DNA from: Loktanella sp. 3ANDIMAR09
GTDB taxonomy: Bacteria > Pseudomonadota > Alphaproteobacteria > Rhodobacterales > Rhodobacteraceae
Assembly: GCF_001420005.1 (NCBI RefSeq)
Contig: NZ_LJAK01000001.1
Coordinates: 310,001-374,000 of the forward strand
Direction: 5' to 3'
DNA length: 64,000 nucleotides
A model generated the notes under the pieces. The model was not told where the DNA came from, did no database searches, and saw nothing but the letters and a program-made list of their open reading frames with translations. Positions 36,053 through 44,551 of the stretch are shown here, piece by piece (the stretch's first letter is position 1; each line of letters opens with the position of its first letter). A program made the translations under genes and the position numbers.

Positions 36053-37573
36053 ATGACCCGATCCGTGCCGAAACCCGTAGTGCTGTGCATCCTTGATGGC
36101 TGGGGCGACCGTGACGCACGCGAAGGCAATGCGCCCGCGCTCGCCAATACCCCGCATTTTGATCGCATCAGTACCACCTGTCCGCGTGCGCAACTGACGA
36201 CCCACGGCCCGGATGTAGGTCTGCCCAGTGGCCAGATGGGCAATTCAGAGGTGGGCCACACCAATATCGGTGCGGGCCGCGTGGTGGCGATGGATCTGGG
36301 GCAGATCGATCTGTCGATCGAGGACGGCAGCTATCCCGCGCAGGACGCGCTGCGCAGCTTTATCGCGACATTGCAGGACAGCGGCGGACGTGCGCACCTG
36401 ATGGGTGTGGTGTCCGACGGCGGTGTGCACGGTCATATCGCGCATCTGATCGAAACGGTGCGGGTACTGCACGACGCCGGTGTCCCTGTCGTCGTTCACG
36501 CGATCACCGACGGGCGTGACGTCGCCCCCAAATCCGGGGCGGATTTCATGGCGCACCTGCTGGATGCGGTCCCCGCGGGCACCCGGATCGGAACCGTCAT
36601 CGGCCGCTATTACGCGATGGACCGCGACAATCGCTGGGAACGGGTCGAAACCGCCTATGACGCGATGGTGCGCGGGCGTGGTGCAACGGCTGAAAACCCG
36701 ACGGATGCCGTGGCACATGCCTATGCCGCCGGACAAACCGATGAATTCATCCCTGCCACCGTGATCGGGGACTATGCGGGCTTTGAACAGCGCGACGGTC
36801 TGTTTTGCCTGAATTTCCGGTCAGACCGCGCGCGTGAAATCCTCGAGGCGATCGGCAACCCCGATTTCGACGGGTTCGCGCGTGATCTGCCGCAACTGGC
36901 AGCGCGGCTGGGCATGGTCGAATATTCGGATCGTCACGTCGCGTGGTATGACGCGGTGTTCCCGAAACGCGATATCGTCAACACCTTGGGGGCCTGGGTG
37001 GCACAGCACGGGCTGACCCAGTTCCGGCTGGCCGAAACCGAGAAATATCCGCATGTCACCTTTTTTCTCAATGGCGGTAAGGAAGAGCCGGAGACAGGCG
37101 AGGACCGTTTCATGCCGAAATCACCCAAGGTCGCGACCTATGATCTGCAACCGGAAATGTCCTCGGCCGAGGTGACAGAGGCCTTTGTCGGTGCCATTGA
37201 AAAAGGGTACGATCTGATCGTCACCAATTACGCCAACCCCGACATGGTGGGGCATACGGGCGATCTGGATGCGGCCATTGCCGCCTGCGAATCCGTTGAC
37301 CGTGGTCTGGGCCAGGTTCTTGCGGCGCTGGACCGCGCAGGTGGTGCGATGATCGTTTGCGCCGACCACGGCAATTGCGAAACCATGATTGATCCCGAAA
37401 CGGGTGGGCCGCACACGGCGCATACCATCAATCCGGTGCCGGTCATCATGGTGGGCGGTCCGTCCGGGGCTATGCTGCACGATGGCAGACTGGCGGATCT
37501 GGCCCCCACGTTGCTGGCGCTGATGGGACTGGACCAGCCACCCCAGATGACCGGCCGTTCGTTGATCGACTGA
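36053..37573 (+). CDS. gpmI: 2,3-bisphosphoglycerate-independent phosphoglycerate mutase
   Basis: A 506-residue alkaline-phosphatase-superfamily mutase interconverting 3- and 2-phosphoglycerate with two Mn2+ ions. Seen: VLCILDGWGDRD with metal Asp15, LPSGQMGNSEVGHTNIGAGR with the nucleophile Ser65, HAITDGRDVAPKSG, YYAMDRDNRWERVE, LNFRSDRAREI, and C-terminal NPDMVGHTGDLDAAIAACE plus ADHGNCETM. ATG 36053 has AAGGAG at 36040-36045. The envC-like gene starts inside its stop codon (TGATG). Confidence 0.97.
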   Translation: MTRSVPKPVVLCILDGWGDRDAREGNAPALANTPHFDRISTTCPRAQLTTHGPDVGLPSGQMGNSEVGHTNIGAGRVVAMDLGQIDLSIEDGSYPAQDALRSFIATLQDSGGRAHLMGVVSDGGVHGHIAHLIETVRVLHDAGVPVVVHAITDGRDVAPKSGADFMAHLLDAVPAGTRIGTVIGRYYAMDRDNRWERVETAYDAMVRGRGATAENPTDAVAHAYAAGQTDEFIPATVIGDYAGFEQRDGLFCLNFRSDRAREILEAIGNPDFDGFARDLPQLAARLGMVEYSDRHVAWYDAVFPKRDIVNTLGAWVAQHGLTQFRLAETEKYPHVTFFLNGGKEEPETGEDRFMPKSPKVATYDLQPEMSSAEVTEAFVGAIEKGYDLIVTNYANPDMVGHTGDLDAAIAACESVDRGLGQVLAALDRAGGAMIVCADHGNCETMIDPETGGPHTAHTINPVPVIMVGGPSGAMLHDGRLADLAPTLLALMGLDQPPQMTGRSLID

Positions 37574-38685
37574 TGCATTGGCTGGCGCTGATCCTGCTGC
37601 TGATGGGCAGCCCGCTGGCGGCGCAATCCCCTGCGGACGCCGCGGCGCAGGCCGCGGATCGTCTGACGGCGGCACGCGCCCAGCTCGAGGCGGCGACAAC
37701 CGCGCGCAATCAGGTCAGTGCTCTGACCGAAACCGTGCAATCCTACGAGGACGGTCTGGTCGCCCTGCGTGACGGTCTGCGTCGTGTCGCGATCCGGGTG
37801 GATACGCTGCAAACGCAGTTGGACAGCCGCAGCGTCGAGATCAGTCGCCTGCTGGGGGTCCTCGCGTCGATCGGTGACGCGCCAGCCCCGTTGCTGCTTT
37901 TGCACCCAACCGGTGCGCTGGGCACGGCACGCGCCGGCATGATGGTCGCGGACGTGACGCCCGCGTTGCAAACCCGGGTCGAGGACCTGCGCCTGCAACT
38001 GGAGGAACTGGCGCTGTTGCAGGCTTTACAGGAAACCGCGCTGGATACGCTGGCCAGCGGGTTGGAGGGCGCGCAGGCCGCCCGTGCCGCATTGTCAGAG
38101 GCCATATCAGACCGGACCGATTTGCCACGGCGGTTCACCGACGACCCGATCCAGACGGCGCTACTGATTGCCAGCACCGATACGCTGGACAGTTTCGCCG
38201 ACGGGTTGGCGCAGACCTTCGACACCGGCGACGCGGCCCCTGTCGTGCAACCCGACGGCAGCCTGACGCTGCCGGTGCGGGGCACACTGCTGCGCGGGTT
38301 CAACGCGCCGGATGCCGCCGGGATCAGCCGCCCCGGTATCATCCTCGCCGCCCGGCCCCGTGCGCTGGTCACCACGCCGCTTGCCGCGACGGTGCTGTTT
38401 CGGGGGCCGCTGCTGGACTATGGCAACGTCGTGATTCTGGAACCCGCACAGGACGTGATGTTCGTGATCGGCGGGTTGGCCGAGGTTTACACGCAGGTGG
38501 GCGAAATCCTGCCAGCCGGCGCGCCTGTTGGGCTGTTGGGTGGCGATGCACCCGCGATTGACGACATTTTGAATGAAACGGACCGGCCCAGCGGGCCTGC
38601 GGCCTCTGAGACCCTTTATCTCGAAGTCAGAGACGGGCAAAGTCCGGTGAACCCCGCGACATGGTTCGCGCTGGACCGAGGATAG
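37573..38685 (+). CDS. EnvC-like murein hydrolase activator (coiled coil plus degenerate LytM domain)
   Basis: A 370-residue exported protein. Residues 1-19 form a signal peptide (MHWLALILLLMGSPLAAQ). Two coiled-coil stretches (about 25-95 and 130-180) are followed by an M23/LytM-like domain from about 235 (LTLPVRGTLLRGF ... GIILAARPRALVTTPLAATVLFRGPLLDYGNVVILEPAQ ... ILPAGAPVGLLG). The zinc-ligand HxxxD/HxH residues of active M23 peptidases are missing, as in EnvC, so it should activate amidases at the septum rather than cut peptidoglycan. It overlaps the gpmI stop and precedes ctpA by 8 nt. Confidence 0.88.
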   Translation: MHWLALILLLMGSPLAAQSPADAAAQAADRLTAARAQLEAATTARNQVSALTETVQSYEDGLVALRDGLRRVAIRVDTLQTQLDSRSVEISRLLGVLASIGDAPAPLLLLHPTGALGTARAGMMVADVTPALQTRVEDLRLQLEELALLQALQETALDTLASGLEGAQAARAALSEAISDRTDLPRRFTDDPIQTALLIASTDTLDSFADGLAQTFDTGDAAPVVQPDGSLTLPVRGTLLRGFNAPDAAGISRPGIILAARPRALVTTPLAATVLFRGPLLDYGNVVILEPAQDVMFVIGGLAEVYTQVGEILPAGAPVGLLGGDAPAIDDILNETDRPSGPAASETLYLEVRDGQSPVNPATWFALDRG

Positions 38686-38693
38686 GACACGCT

Positions 38694-40052
38694 ATGAAAA
38701 AGTTGATGATGGCAGCGACGGGCGGCACCTTGGTGGGGCTTGTGGCGACGACACAGTTTGCGGGTCCCGTGCTCGCGCAGACGACCAGCAGCGACGGCAG
38801 CATCTATCAGCAGTTGGACCTGTTCGGTGATATCTTTGAACGGATCCGGCAGGGGTATGTCGAAGATGTAGACGACAAGGCGCTGATCGAGGCCGCGATC
38901 AACGGCATGCTGACATCGCTGGACCCGCATTCGTCCTATCTGTCAGAGGATGATGCATCTGACATGCGGGTTCAGACCCGTGGCGAATTTGGCGGTCTTG
39001 GTCTTGAGGTCACGCAAGAAGAGGGCTGGGTCAAGGTTGTATCGCCAATGGACGGTACCCCGGCCGATGCCGCAGGCATGCAGGCGGGCGATTACATCAC
39101 GACAGTCGATGGCGAAAGTCTGCTGGGCCTGACCCTGGACGAGGCACTGGAACTGCTGCGCGGTCCCGTCGGGTCCGAAGTCATCATCACCGTTGTCCGC
39201 GAGGACGAACCCGAACCTTTTGACGTGTCGATCATTCGCGACACGATCAAACTGACCGCCGTGCGCGCCCGTACCGAAGGCAAGGCCGTCGTTCTGCGCA
39301 TCACGACGTTCAACAACCAGACCTATCCAAACCTGGAAGAGGGGCTGGCCGAACAGATCGAGGCCGCAGGCGGAATCGAGAATGTTGATGGCGTCGTGCT
39401 GGACCTGCGCAACAATCCCGGCGGCCTGCTGAATCAGGCCGTGTTCGTGTCCGACGCATTTCTGAATGCAGGCGAAATCGTGTCGACCCGCGGTCGTAGC
39501 CTGGCCGACAGCGACAGGTTCAACGCCACCGAAGGTGATCTGGCCGAAGGCCTGCCAATCGTCGTGCTGATCAACGGCGGGTCTGCCAGCGCATCGGAAA
39601 TCGTGGCCGGTGCCTTGCAGGATCATCGCCGCGCGATCGTCGTCGGCACCAAGAGTTTCGGCAAAGGGTCGGTGCAGACCGTTGTGCCGTTGCAGGGCAA
39701 CGGAGCCATGCGCCTGACGACGTCGCGCTACTACACACCGTCTGGCCGGTCGATCCAGGCGCTGGGCATCTCGCCCGACATCATCGTGGAACAGCCCCGC
39801 CGCGCTGCCGTGGAACCCGAAACCGAAGAAAGCGATCTGCCCCAGCGGACAGAGGCGGGTTTGCGCGGCTCGCTTGATAACGACAGCCTGACGGATGACG
39901 AGATCAAACAGATCGAGGCTGATCGTGACCGTGCAGAGGCTGCGGCGCAGCTGCGCGAAGAGGATTATCAGCTCGCTTACGCGATTGATATTCTCAAGGG
40001 TCTGAACGCCTTGGGTGGCGAAGAGGTCGGGATGATCTCGCAGGACCAGTAG
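38694..40052 (+). CDS. ctpA: Carboxy-terminal processing peptidase (S41), CtpA family
   Basis: A 452-residue periplasmic protease: signal peptide (MKKLMMAATGGTLVGLVATT...), N-terminal helical part with LTSLDPHSSYLSEDD, a PDZ domain at about residues 95-175, and the S41 catalytic domain with VVLDLRNNPGGLL, the Ser-bearing NGGSASASE (294-302) and Lys324 in KSFGKGSVQ. It trims C-termini of periplasmic proteins and in several bacteria controls peptidoglycan hydrolases, fitting its EnvC-like neighbour. The tail from about residue 395 is charged. Transcription should end at 40111-40138. Confidence 0.96.
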   Translation: MKKLMMAATGGTLVGLVATTQFAGPVLAQTTSSDGSIYQQLDLFGDIFERIRQGYVEDVDDKALIEAAINGMLTSLDPHSSYLSEDDASDMRVQTRGEFGGLGLEVTQEEGWVKVVSPMDGTPADAAGMQAGDYITTVDGESLLGLTLDEALELLRGPVGSEVIITVVREDEPEPFDVSIIRDTIKLTAVRARTEGKAVVLRITTFNNQTYPNLEEGLAEQIEAAGGIENVDGVVLDLRNNPGGLLNQAVFVSDAFLNAGEIVSTRGRSLADSDRFNATEGDLAEGLPIVVLINGGSASASEIVAGALQDHRRAIVVGTKSFGKGSVQTVVPLQGNGAMRLTTSRYYTPSGRSIQALGISPDIIVEQPRRAAVEPETEESDLPQRTEAGLRGSLDNDSLTDDEIKQIEADRDRAEAAAQLREEDYQLAYAIDILKGLNALGGEEVGMISQDQ

Positions 40053-40053
40053 A

Positions 40054-40103
40054 CAGATTTTTCGCGAAAAATCTGACGCGCCCAAATTTTCGCGAAAATT
40101 TGG
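40054..40103. repeat. Two tandem 22-bp perfect palindromes with core TTTTCGCGAAAA
   Basis: Directly after the ctpA stop lie two perfect palindromes, 40054-40075 (half-site CAGATTTTTCG) and 40082-40103 (half-site CCAAATTTTCG), six nt apart. Both share the core TTTTCGCGAAAA but differ in the flanks, and each half-site is matched on its other side. As RNA each would fold to an almost loop-free hairpin, so they may work as DNA sites or as a processed 3' stem. Confidence 0.8.
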
Positions 40104-40110
40104 AAAATGC

Positions 40111-40138
40111 GTGGCCGCCCCGATGGGCGGCCACTTTT
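40111..40138 (+). terminator. Terminator of the rsfS-ctpA operon
   Basis: A perfect 10-bp stem (GTGGCCGCCC at 40111-40120, GGGCGGCCAC at 40125-40134), a CGAT tetraloop and TTTT at 40135-40138. Confidence 0.85.
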
Positions 40139-40142
40139 GCAT

Positions 40143-41036
40143 TCAGACGATGGTGTGACCCGCGTCCCGGATCGCATTGGCCAGCGCAGCGATATGGGCT
40201 GGGCCGACCTCGCAGCATCCGCCGACGATCGTGGCGCCTGCCGCAATCCAGCGCAGCGCGTGATCGGCATATGCCTGTGGCGACAGATCACGGCTGGACA
40301 GCGCATCGACGGTCGGTTTGTCCTCGAGAAAGGCCGATGTGATCTTTTCAAACCCGTTAGCATAAGCCCCGAACGGAAGCGTCCCGTTTGCGAGGACGGC
40401 GATCGACTGGTGGATCGCCTCGGGCGAAGAGCAATTGATCAGCAATGCCTCGGCACCGCCCGCCACGGCGATGGGCAGAATATCGGCCACAGGTTCGCCT
40501 GACCGCAGTTTGGTTCCATCGCGGTCATCGACGGTGATTGCCATCCAGACCGGCAGGCCCGCAACGGCAGCACCGGCGAGAACGGATCGCGCATGATCAA
40601 GTGATGCAACGGTTTCACACAGGATCAGGTCGCAATCCGCGCTGATCTGGCGTGCCACTTCCGCATAGAGCGGGATCGCTTTGTCCGGCAGTGGATGAAT
40701 GTCCGGCCGATAGCTGGCGATCAGCGGTCCGATCGATCCTGCAATGCGGCACGATCCATGCGCGTTGCGCGCGGCTTTTGCCTCGGTCAGTGCATTTTGC
40801 AACAGCTCTGTGAATTTGCCTTCATGGGCGGTGCCGTCCAGCCTGTCGTGGTGAATGGCATACGTATTTGTCGTGGCGATGGTTGCCCCGGCCGCAAAAT
40901 AGTCACCGTGGACCTGCTGCACGAGTCCGGGGTGATTCAGCATCACCTCTGTTCCCCAAAGGGGTGTCGGTTTTTCGGGCGCGCGGTGGGTCAGCTCCTG
41001 GCCCAATCCGCCGTCCAGTAGAACGATGTCGGTCAT
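40143..41036 (-). CDS. Homocysteine S-methyltransferase family protein
   Basis: A 297-residue cobalamin-independent methyltransferase of the pfam02574 type, which moves a methyl group from S-methylmethionine or a related donor to homocysteine, or uses betaine in the BHMT subgroup. Zinc ligands are present: Cys202 in LLINCSSPEAI and Cys274-Cys275 in VGGCCEVGPAHI. The N-terminus LLDGGLGQELT and TNTYAIHHDRL also fit. It stands alone on the minus strand 90 bp from the fRMsr gene, whose product also concerns methionine. Donor specificity cannot be read from the sequence. Confidence 0.9.
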   Translation of the reverse strand: MTDIVLLDGGLGQELTHRAPEKPTPLWGTEVMLNHPGLVQQVHGDYFAAGATIATTNTYAIHHDRLDGTAHEGKFTELLQNALTEAKAARNAHGSCRIAGSIGPLIASYRPDIHPLPDKAIPLYAEVARQISADCDLILCETVASLDHARSVLAGAAVAGLPVWMAITVDDRDGTKLRSGEPVADILPIAVAGGAEALLINCSSPEAIHQSIAVLANGTLPFGAYANGFEKITSAFLEDKPTVDALSSRDLSPQAYADHALRWIAAGATIVGGCCEVGPAHIAALANAIRDAGHTIV

Positions 41037-41126
41037 CTGTGAACTCCGTCGGTGCAGGCGGCCGATCCGGCTGCATCGTCGCCATTACCACAGGACCGCG
41101 CGATCACAATGGACGCGTGGTCGCGG

Positions 41127-41582
41127 TCAGCGCGCAAAAACCGCCGCAAGAAGTGCGGCCATCTGATCTGCATCTGTCTGCGAAAAGGCGTCGGGTTGGT
41201 CGCTGTCGATGTCGAAAACCCCCAACAACGTGCCGTCACGGTCGTAGACCGGCAGGACCAGTTCTGACCGCGTGGATGATGCGCAGGCGATGTGTCCGTC
41301 GAATGCATCGACATCGGGGACAAGCTGCACTTGCCCTGTCCGCGCAGCAGCACCGCATACCCCGCGGCTGAACGGGATCACGAGACAACCGTGACCGCCC
41401 TGATAGGGTCCGATCTTGAGAAGTTCGGGACCCGTCACGCGGTAGAACCCGGTCCAGTCGAACCGGTCATCGGCATGATGGACCTCGCAGGCGACAGTGG
41501 CCATCAGGGCTACGGTGTCGTCTTCGCCCGTGGTCAGGGACGCGACGGTCTGGTGAAGGGCGGCATAATCAACAGTTTTCAT
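41127..41582 (-). CDS. GAF-domain free methionine-(R)-sulfoxide reductase
   Basis: A 151-residue single GAF domain of the fRMsr type, reducing free methionine-R-sulfoxide with thioredoxin. All three cysteines that define the active family are present: Cys66 (GGHGCLVIPF), Cys76 (SRGVCGAAA) and Cys100 (FDGHIACAS), with the surrounding VQLVPDVDAF and SELVLPVYD. This separates it from non-catalytic GAF sensors. It is upstream of the homocysteine methyltransferase gene on the same strand, so the two could be one methionine salvage and repair unit. Confidence 0.92.
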   Translation of the reverse strand: MKTVDYAALHQTVASLTTGEDDTVALMATVACEVHHADDRFDWTGFYRVTGPELLKIGPYQGGHGCLVIPFSRGVCGAAARTGQVQLVPDVDAFDGHIACASSTRSELVLPVYDRDGTLLGVFDIDSDQPDAFSQTDADQMAALLAAVFAR

Positions 41583-41695
41583 TCTGTCGTCCTAGCGCCA
41601 ATCGCAGGGCGGAAAAAGCCCGCAAACAGCCCAGACGCCGCCATGTCTTTGACATGTTGCAGGGGCATCCGTGTTCCACAAGCTGCATAGCTTCT

Positions 41696-41741
41696 TGCGG
41701 CACCGCACAGCCTAGCCCCCACCCGGTCGTGCGGTGCCGCA
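41696..41741. repeat. 13-bp perfect inverted repeat upstream of gamma-glutamyltransferase gene
   Basis: TGCGGCACCGCAC at 41696-41708 and GTGCGGTGCCGCA at 41729-41741 form a perfect 13-bp stem around a 20-nt loop, 73 nt before the ggt start and in the divergent promoter space. It may be an operator pair or a leader hairpin. Confidence 0.55.
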
Positions 41742-41814
41742 TCTTTCTCAGATCAGTGATTGCCCCGGCTGGTGAATTGTCTCAGGTTCCTCAGGAGAAA
41801 AGAGGGGGAAACCG

Positions 41815-43392
41815 ATGCGCGACTTTCATAAACCGGGCCGATCCGCAGTCTATGCCGAGAACGGGATGTGTGCCACGTCGCACCCGTTGGCGGCCAAGGT
41901 TGCCATTCAGATGCTCGAGGCTGGCGGCAATGCGGTGGACGCGGCCATTGCCGGCGCTGTGTTGCTGGGAATCTGCGAACCTCAGATGACGGGCATCGGT
42001 GGTGACTGCTTTGTTCTGATGACACCGCCTGGCGAGGATCGGATCATCGCGCTGAACGGTTCCGGTCGTGCGCCTGCCGGGTTTTCGGCGCAAACCCTGC
42101 GCGATCAGGGGCATGCGACCGTGCCTGTGGCCAGCGCCCATGCGGTGACCGTACCGGGTGCCATCGACGCCTTTTGCCGGCTGTCAGCGGATTGGGGCAA
42201 GCTGGGTCTGAAAGCAGCCCTTGCTCCCGCGATTCACTATGCCGAAGCGGGTGTTCCCGTCGCCCCGCGTGTGGCGTTCGATTGGGCGCTGGACGCACCG
42301 CGTCTGCAAGGGGTTGCCCGTGACAAATACCTCATCGGCGGGGCGGTTCCGAAGGTCGGGCAGATGTTCCGCGCGCCGGGCCAGGCCGAGGTTCTGCGGC
42401 GCATCGCGATGGACGGGCGCGCCGGTTTCTATGAAGGCGAGGTCGCCGCGGACATGGTGGCCGCGCTCAACGCCGCGGGCGGGACGCATACGCTGGACGA
42501 TTTTGCGAACAATACGCCTGATTACGGTGACCCGATCCACGGGGCCTACGGCGGGCTGGATCTGTTCGAGCACCCGCCAAACGGACAGGGGGCCACCGCG
42601 ATCCTGTTGCTGAACATCCTCGCTCAATTCGATCTGGCAGCGATGGACCCGTTCGGTGCGCAGCGTGTGCATATCGAAGCCGAGGCGACGAAACTGGCCT
42701 ATGATGCCCGTAACCGGTTCCTGTCCGATCCCGACCACATGACGCGTCTGGACCATATGCTGTCGATGGACACTGCGCAGAAACTGGCGGCCCAGATCGA
42801 CCCGAAACGGGCGCAGGCACCCCAGCGTGCAGCGGTCGAGGCGATCCACAAGGACACCATCTATATCACCGTGGTGGACAAGGACCGCATGGCGGTGTCG
42901 CTGATCTATTCCGTGTTCCACGGGTTCGGGTCCGGCATCGCGTCCGACAAATTCGGTGTGCTGTTCCAGAACCGCGGTGCCGGTTTCAGCCTGACCGAAG
43001 GTCACGCCAACGAGGGTGGTCCGGGCAAGCGTCCGATGCACACGATCATTCCGGGCATCCTGCAACAAAACGGCAAAACGCTGATGCCCTTCGGCGTGAT
43101 GGGTGGGGCCTATCAATCGACAGGTCATGCGCGGTTCGTCACGAATATCACGGATTACGGTCTGGACGTGCAGACTGCACTGGATGCGCCCCGTGCGTTT
43201 TCAGATGTTGACGGGCTCAAGGTCGAGCGCGGCTATTCCGATGCTGTGCGTGCCGAATTGTCGGACATGGGGCACGACGTGAATATTCCCGAAACCGCGA
43301 TCGGCGGGGCGCAGGCGATCAAGTTGCGTGACGACGGTGTGCTGGAAGGCGCATCGGATCCCCGCAAGGACGGCTGCGCGTTGGGGTATTAA
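41815..43392 (+). CDS. Gamma-glutamyltransferase family protein
   Basis: A 525-residue Ntn-hydrolase of the GGT family, cleaving gamma-glutamyl bonds of glutathione-like substrates. Seen: MCATSHPLAAKVAIQMLEAGGNAVDAAIA, the predicted autoprocessing site HKDTIYITVVDKDRMAVSLI with Thr as nucleophile, and GGPGKRPMHTIIP followed by GVMGGAYQ. No signal peptide is visible, unlike E. coli GGT, so this is the cytoplasmic subtype common in Rhodobacteraceae, where several paralogues with other amide substrates occur. The stop codon overlaps that of hspQ on the other strand (TTAA). Confidence 0.9.
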   Translation: MRDFHKPGRSAVYAENGMCATSHPLAAKVAIQMLEAGGNAVDAAIAGAVLLGICEPQMTGIGGDCFVLMTPPGEDRIIALNGSGRAPAGFSAQTLRDQGHATVPVASAHAVTVPGAIDAFCRLSADWGKLGLKAALAPAIHYAEAGVPVAPRVAFDWALDAPRLQGVARDKYLIGGAVPKVGQMFRAPGQAEVLRRIAMDGRAGFYEGEVAADMVAALNAAGGTHTLDDFANNTPDYGDPIHGAYGGLDLFEHPPNGQGATAILLLNILAQFDLAAMDPFGAQRVHIEAEATKLAYDARNRFLSDPDHMTRLDHMLSMDTAQKLAAQIDPKRAQAPQRAAVEAIHKDTIYITVVDKDRMAVSLIYSVFHGFGSGIASDKFGVLFQNRGAGFSLTEGHANEGGPGKRPMHTIIPGILQQNGKTLMPFGVMGGAYQSTGHARFVTNITDYGLDVQTALDAPRAFSDVDGLKVERGYSDAVRAELSDMGHDVNIPETAIGGAQAIKLRDDGVLEGASDPRKDGCALGY

Positions 43393-43715
43393 TTCAGCTG
43401 AACCTGAAGTGGATACGCCCCGTCCTCGAACGGACCGAACAGGTCCGGGACGTCGGGGTGGTCCACGGGTTCGCCAGAATAGTCCGCGACGAGGTTCTGT
43501 TCTGACACGTAGGCCACGTAAAAGCTGCGGTCGTTTTCGGCCAGAAGATGGTAGTAGGGCTGATCCTTGGCAGGGCGCGAATCCTCTGGGATCGCCTCGT
43601 ACCACGCATCCGTGTTGGAAAAGCTGGCGTCCACGTCGAACACAACGCCCCGAAAGGGGTGTTTGCGGTGACGGACAACCTGGCCCAGATAGTATTTTGC
43701 GCGTGTTTTATACAT
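43389..43715 (-). CDS. hspQ: Heat shock protein HspQ
   Basis: A 108-residue HspQ (YccV-type, hemimethylated-DNA-binding family). Seen: AKYYLGQVVRHRKHPFRGVVFDVDASFSNTDAWYE and QPYYHLLAENDRSFYVAYVSEQNLV, the conserved core. In E. coli the protein binds hemimethylated DNA and is a Lon specificity factor. ATG 43715 has GGGG upstream; the longer open frame on this strand lacks a good start. Its TAA shares TTAA with the ggt stop. Confidence 0.93.
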   Translation of the reverse strand: MYKTRAKYYLGQVVRHRKHPFRGVVFDVDASFSNTDAWYEAIPEDSRPAKDQPYYHLLAENDRSFYVAYVSEQNLVADYSGEPVDHPDVPDLFGPFEDGAYPLQVQLN

Positions 43716-43923
43716 AACGAACGCCCCCTTGAAGGCACAAATACGCCCAAACCGTGGCAAAAGTCCATCGGGGGCCATGCAATTGAGCAGAAACAGTCTG
43801 TCTATCGTCGGTCGGCGGATCAGCGCGGATGCGTTGATTGTGATCGGTGACGTCGGTTTGAACCGTTCACAGACGGCTGATTTTGGGCTATGCTGTAAAA
43901 AAACAAACAAAAGCGAGAGGCGT

Positions 43924-44508
43924 ATGAGCAGTTTCTTTCGCGCACTGGTGCTCTTGGTATTGCTTGGCAGCTGCGGCAGCCGAGAGTTTTCGGCACCGCG
44001 CGACCTTGATAACGCGTGTTCCATCTTGACGGAGCGGCCTGAATATCGCCGTGCCTTCAAGAGGGCAGAGCAGAAATACGGCGTGCCGATGCCGGGCATG
44101 ATGGCGATGATCTACCAAGAGAGTAAGTTCATCGGCAACAACCGGCCGCCGCATCAATATGCGCTGGGGGTGATTCCCATCGGTCGTCAGTCCTCTGCCT
44201 TGGGATATTCCCAGGCACTGGATGGCACATGGGAAGAATACCAGAACGAGGTGGGTGGCCGGCGATCCAAACGCGAGGATATCCACGATGCCGCTGATTT
44301 CATGGGATGGTACATGACCAAGACCGTGGCCGAAACCGGTGTGCCGATGTACGACATCCGCAATCAGTATCTGGCCTATCATGATGGCCGGTCAGGTTTC
44401 AAACGCGGCACCTGGCGCAGCAAAAGCTGGCTTATTCGCATCGCCGGCGAGGTCGAGCAGCGTGCGCTGCTCTATGATCGTCAGCTGCGGTCCTGCGGCA
44501 AGAGATAA
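43924..44508 (+). CDS. Lytic transglycosylase (SLT-like) lipoprotein
   Basis: A 194-residue lipoprotein with signal sequence and lipobox LLGSC (Cys17). The mature part has a lysozyme-like fold: FKRAEQKYGVPMPGMMAMIYQESKF, with the Glu in YQES as the catalytic acid, then ALGYSQALDGTWEEY and DAADFMGWYMTKT, which fit the substrate cleft of SLT domains. It should cut peptidoglycan at the outer or inner membrane face. It is divergent from hspQ; the Lys/Arg-rich region between residues 112 and 118 is unusual but not disruptive. Confidence 0.88.
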   Translation: MSSFFRALVLLVLLGSCGSREFSAPRDLDNACSILTERPEYRRAFKRAEQKYGVPMPGMMAMIYQESKFIGNNRPPHQYALGVIPIGRQSSALGYSQALDGTWEEYQNEVGGRRSKREDIHDAADFMGWYMTKTVAETGVPMYDIRNQYLAYHDGRSGFKRGTWRSKSWLIRIAGEVEQRALLYDRQLRSCGKR

Positions 44509-44514
44509 CAAATG

Positions 44515-44537
44515 CCCCCGCCCCTGACGGGCGGGGG
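44515..44537. terminator. Hairpin between convergent slt-like gene and dps
   Basis: A perfect 9-bp stem CCCCCGCCC (44515-44523) / GGGCGGGGG (44529-44537) with loop CTGAC, seven nt after the SLT gene stop and 15 nt from the dps stop. It may serve both strands; the U-tract is weak. Confidence 0.55.
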
Positions 44538-44551
44538 TTATCCGCTGCGGG

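Noticed and set aside
41037-41126. Riboswitch in front of the homocysteine methyltransferase gene
   Set aside because: I could not find SAM/SAH or cobalamin motif features in these 90 bp.
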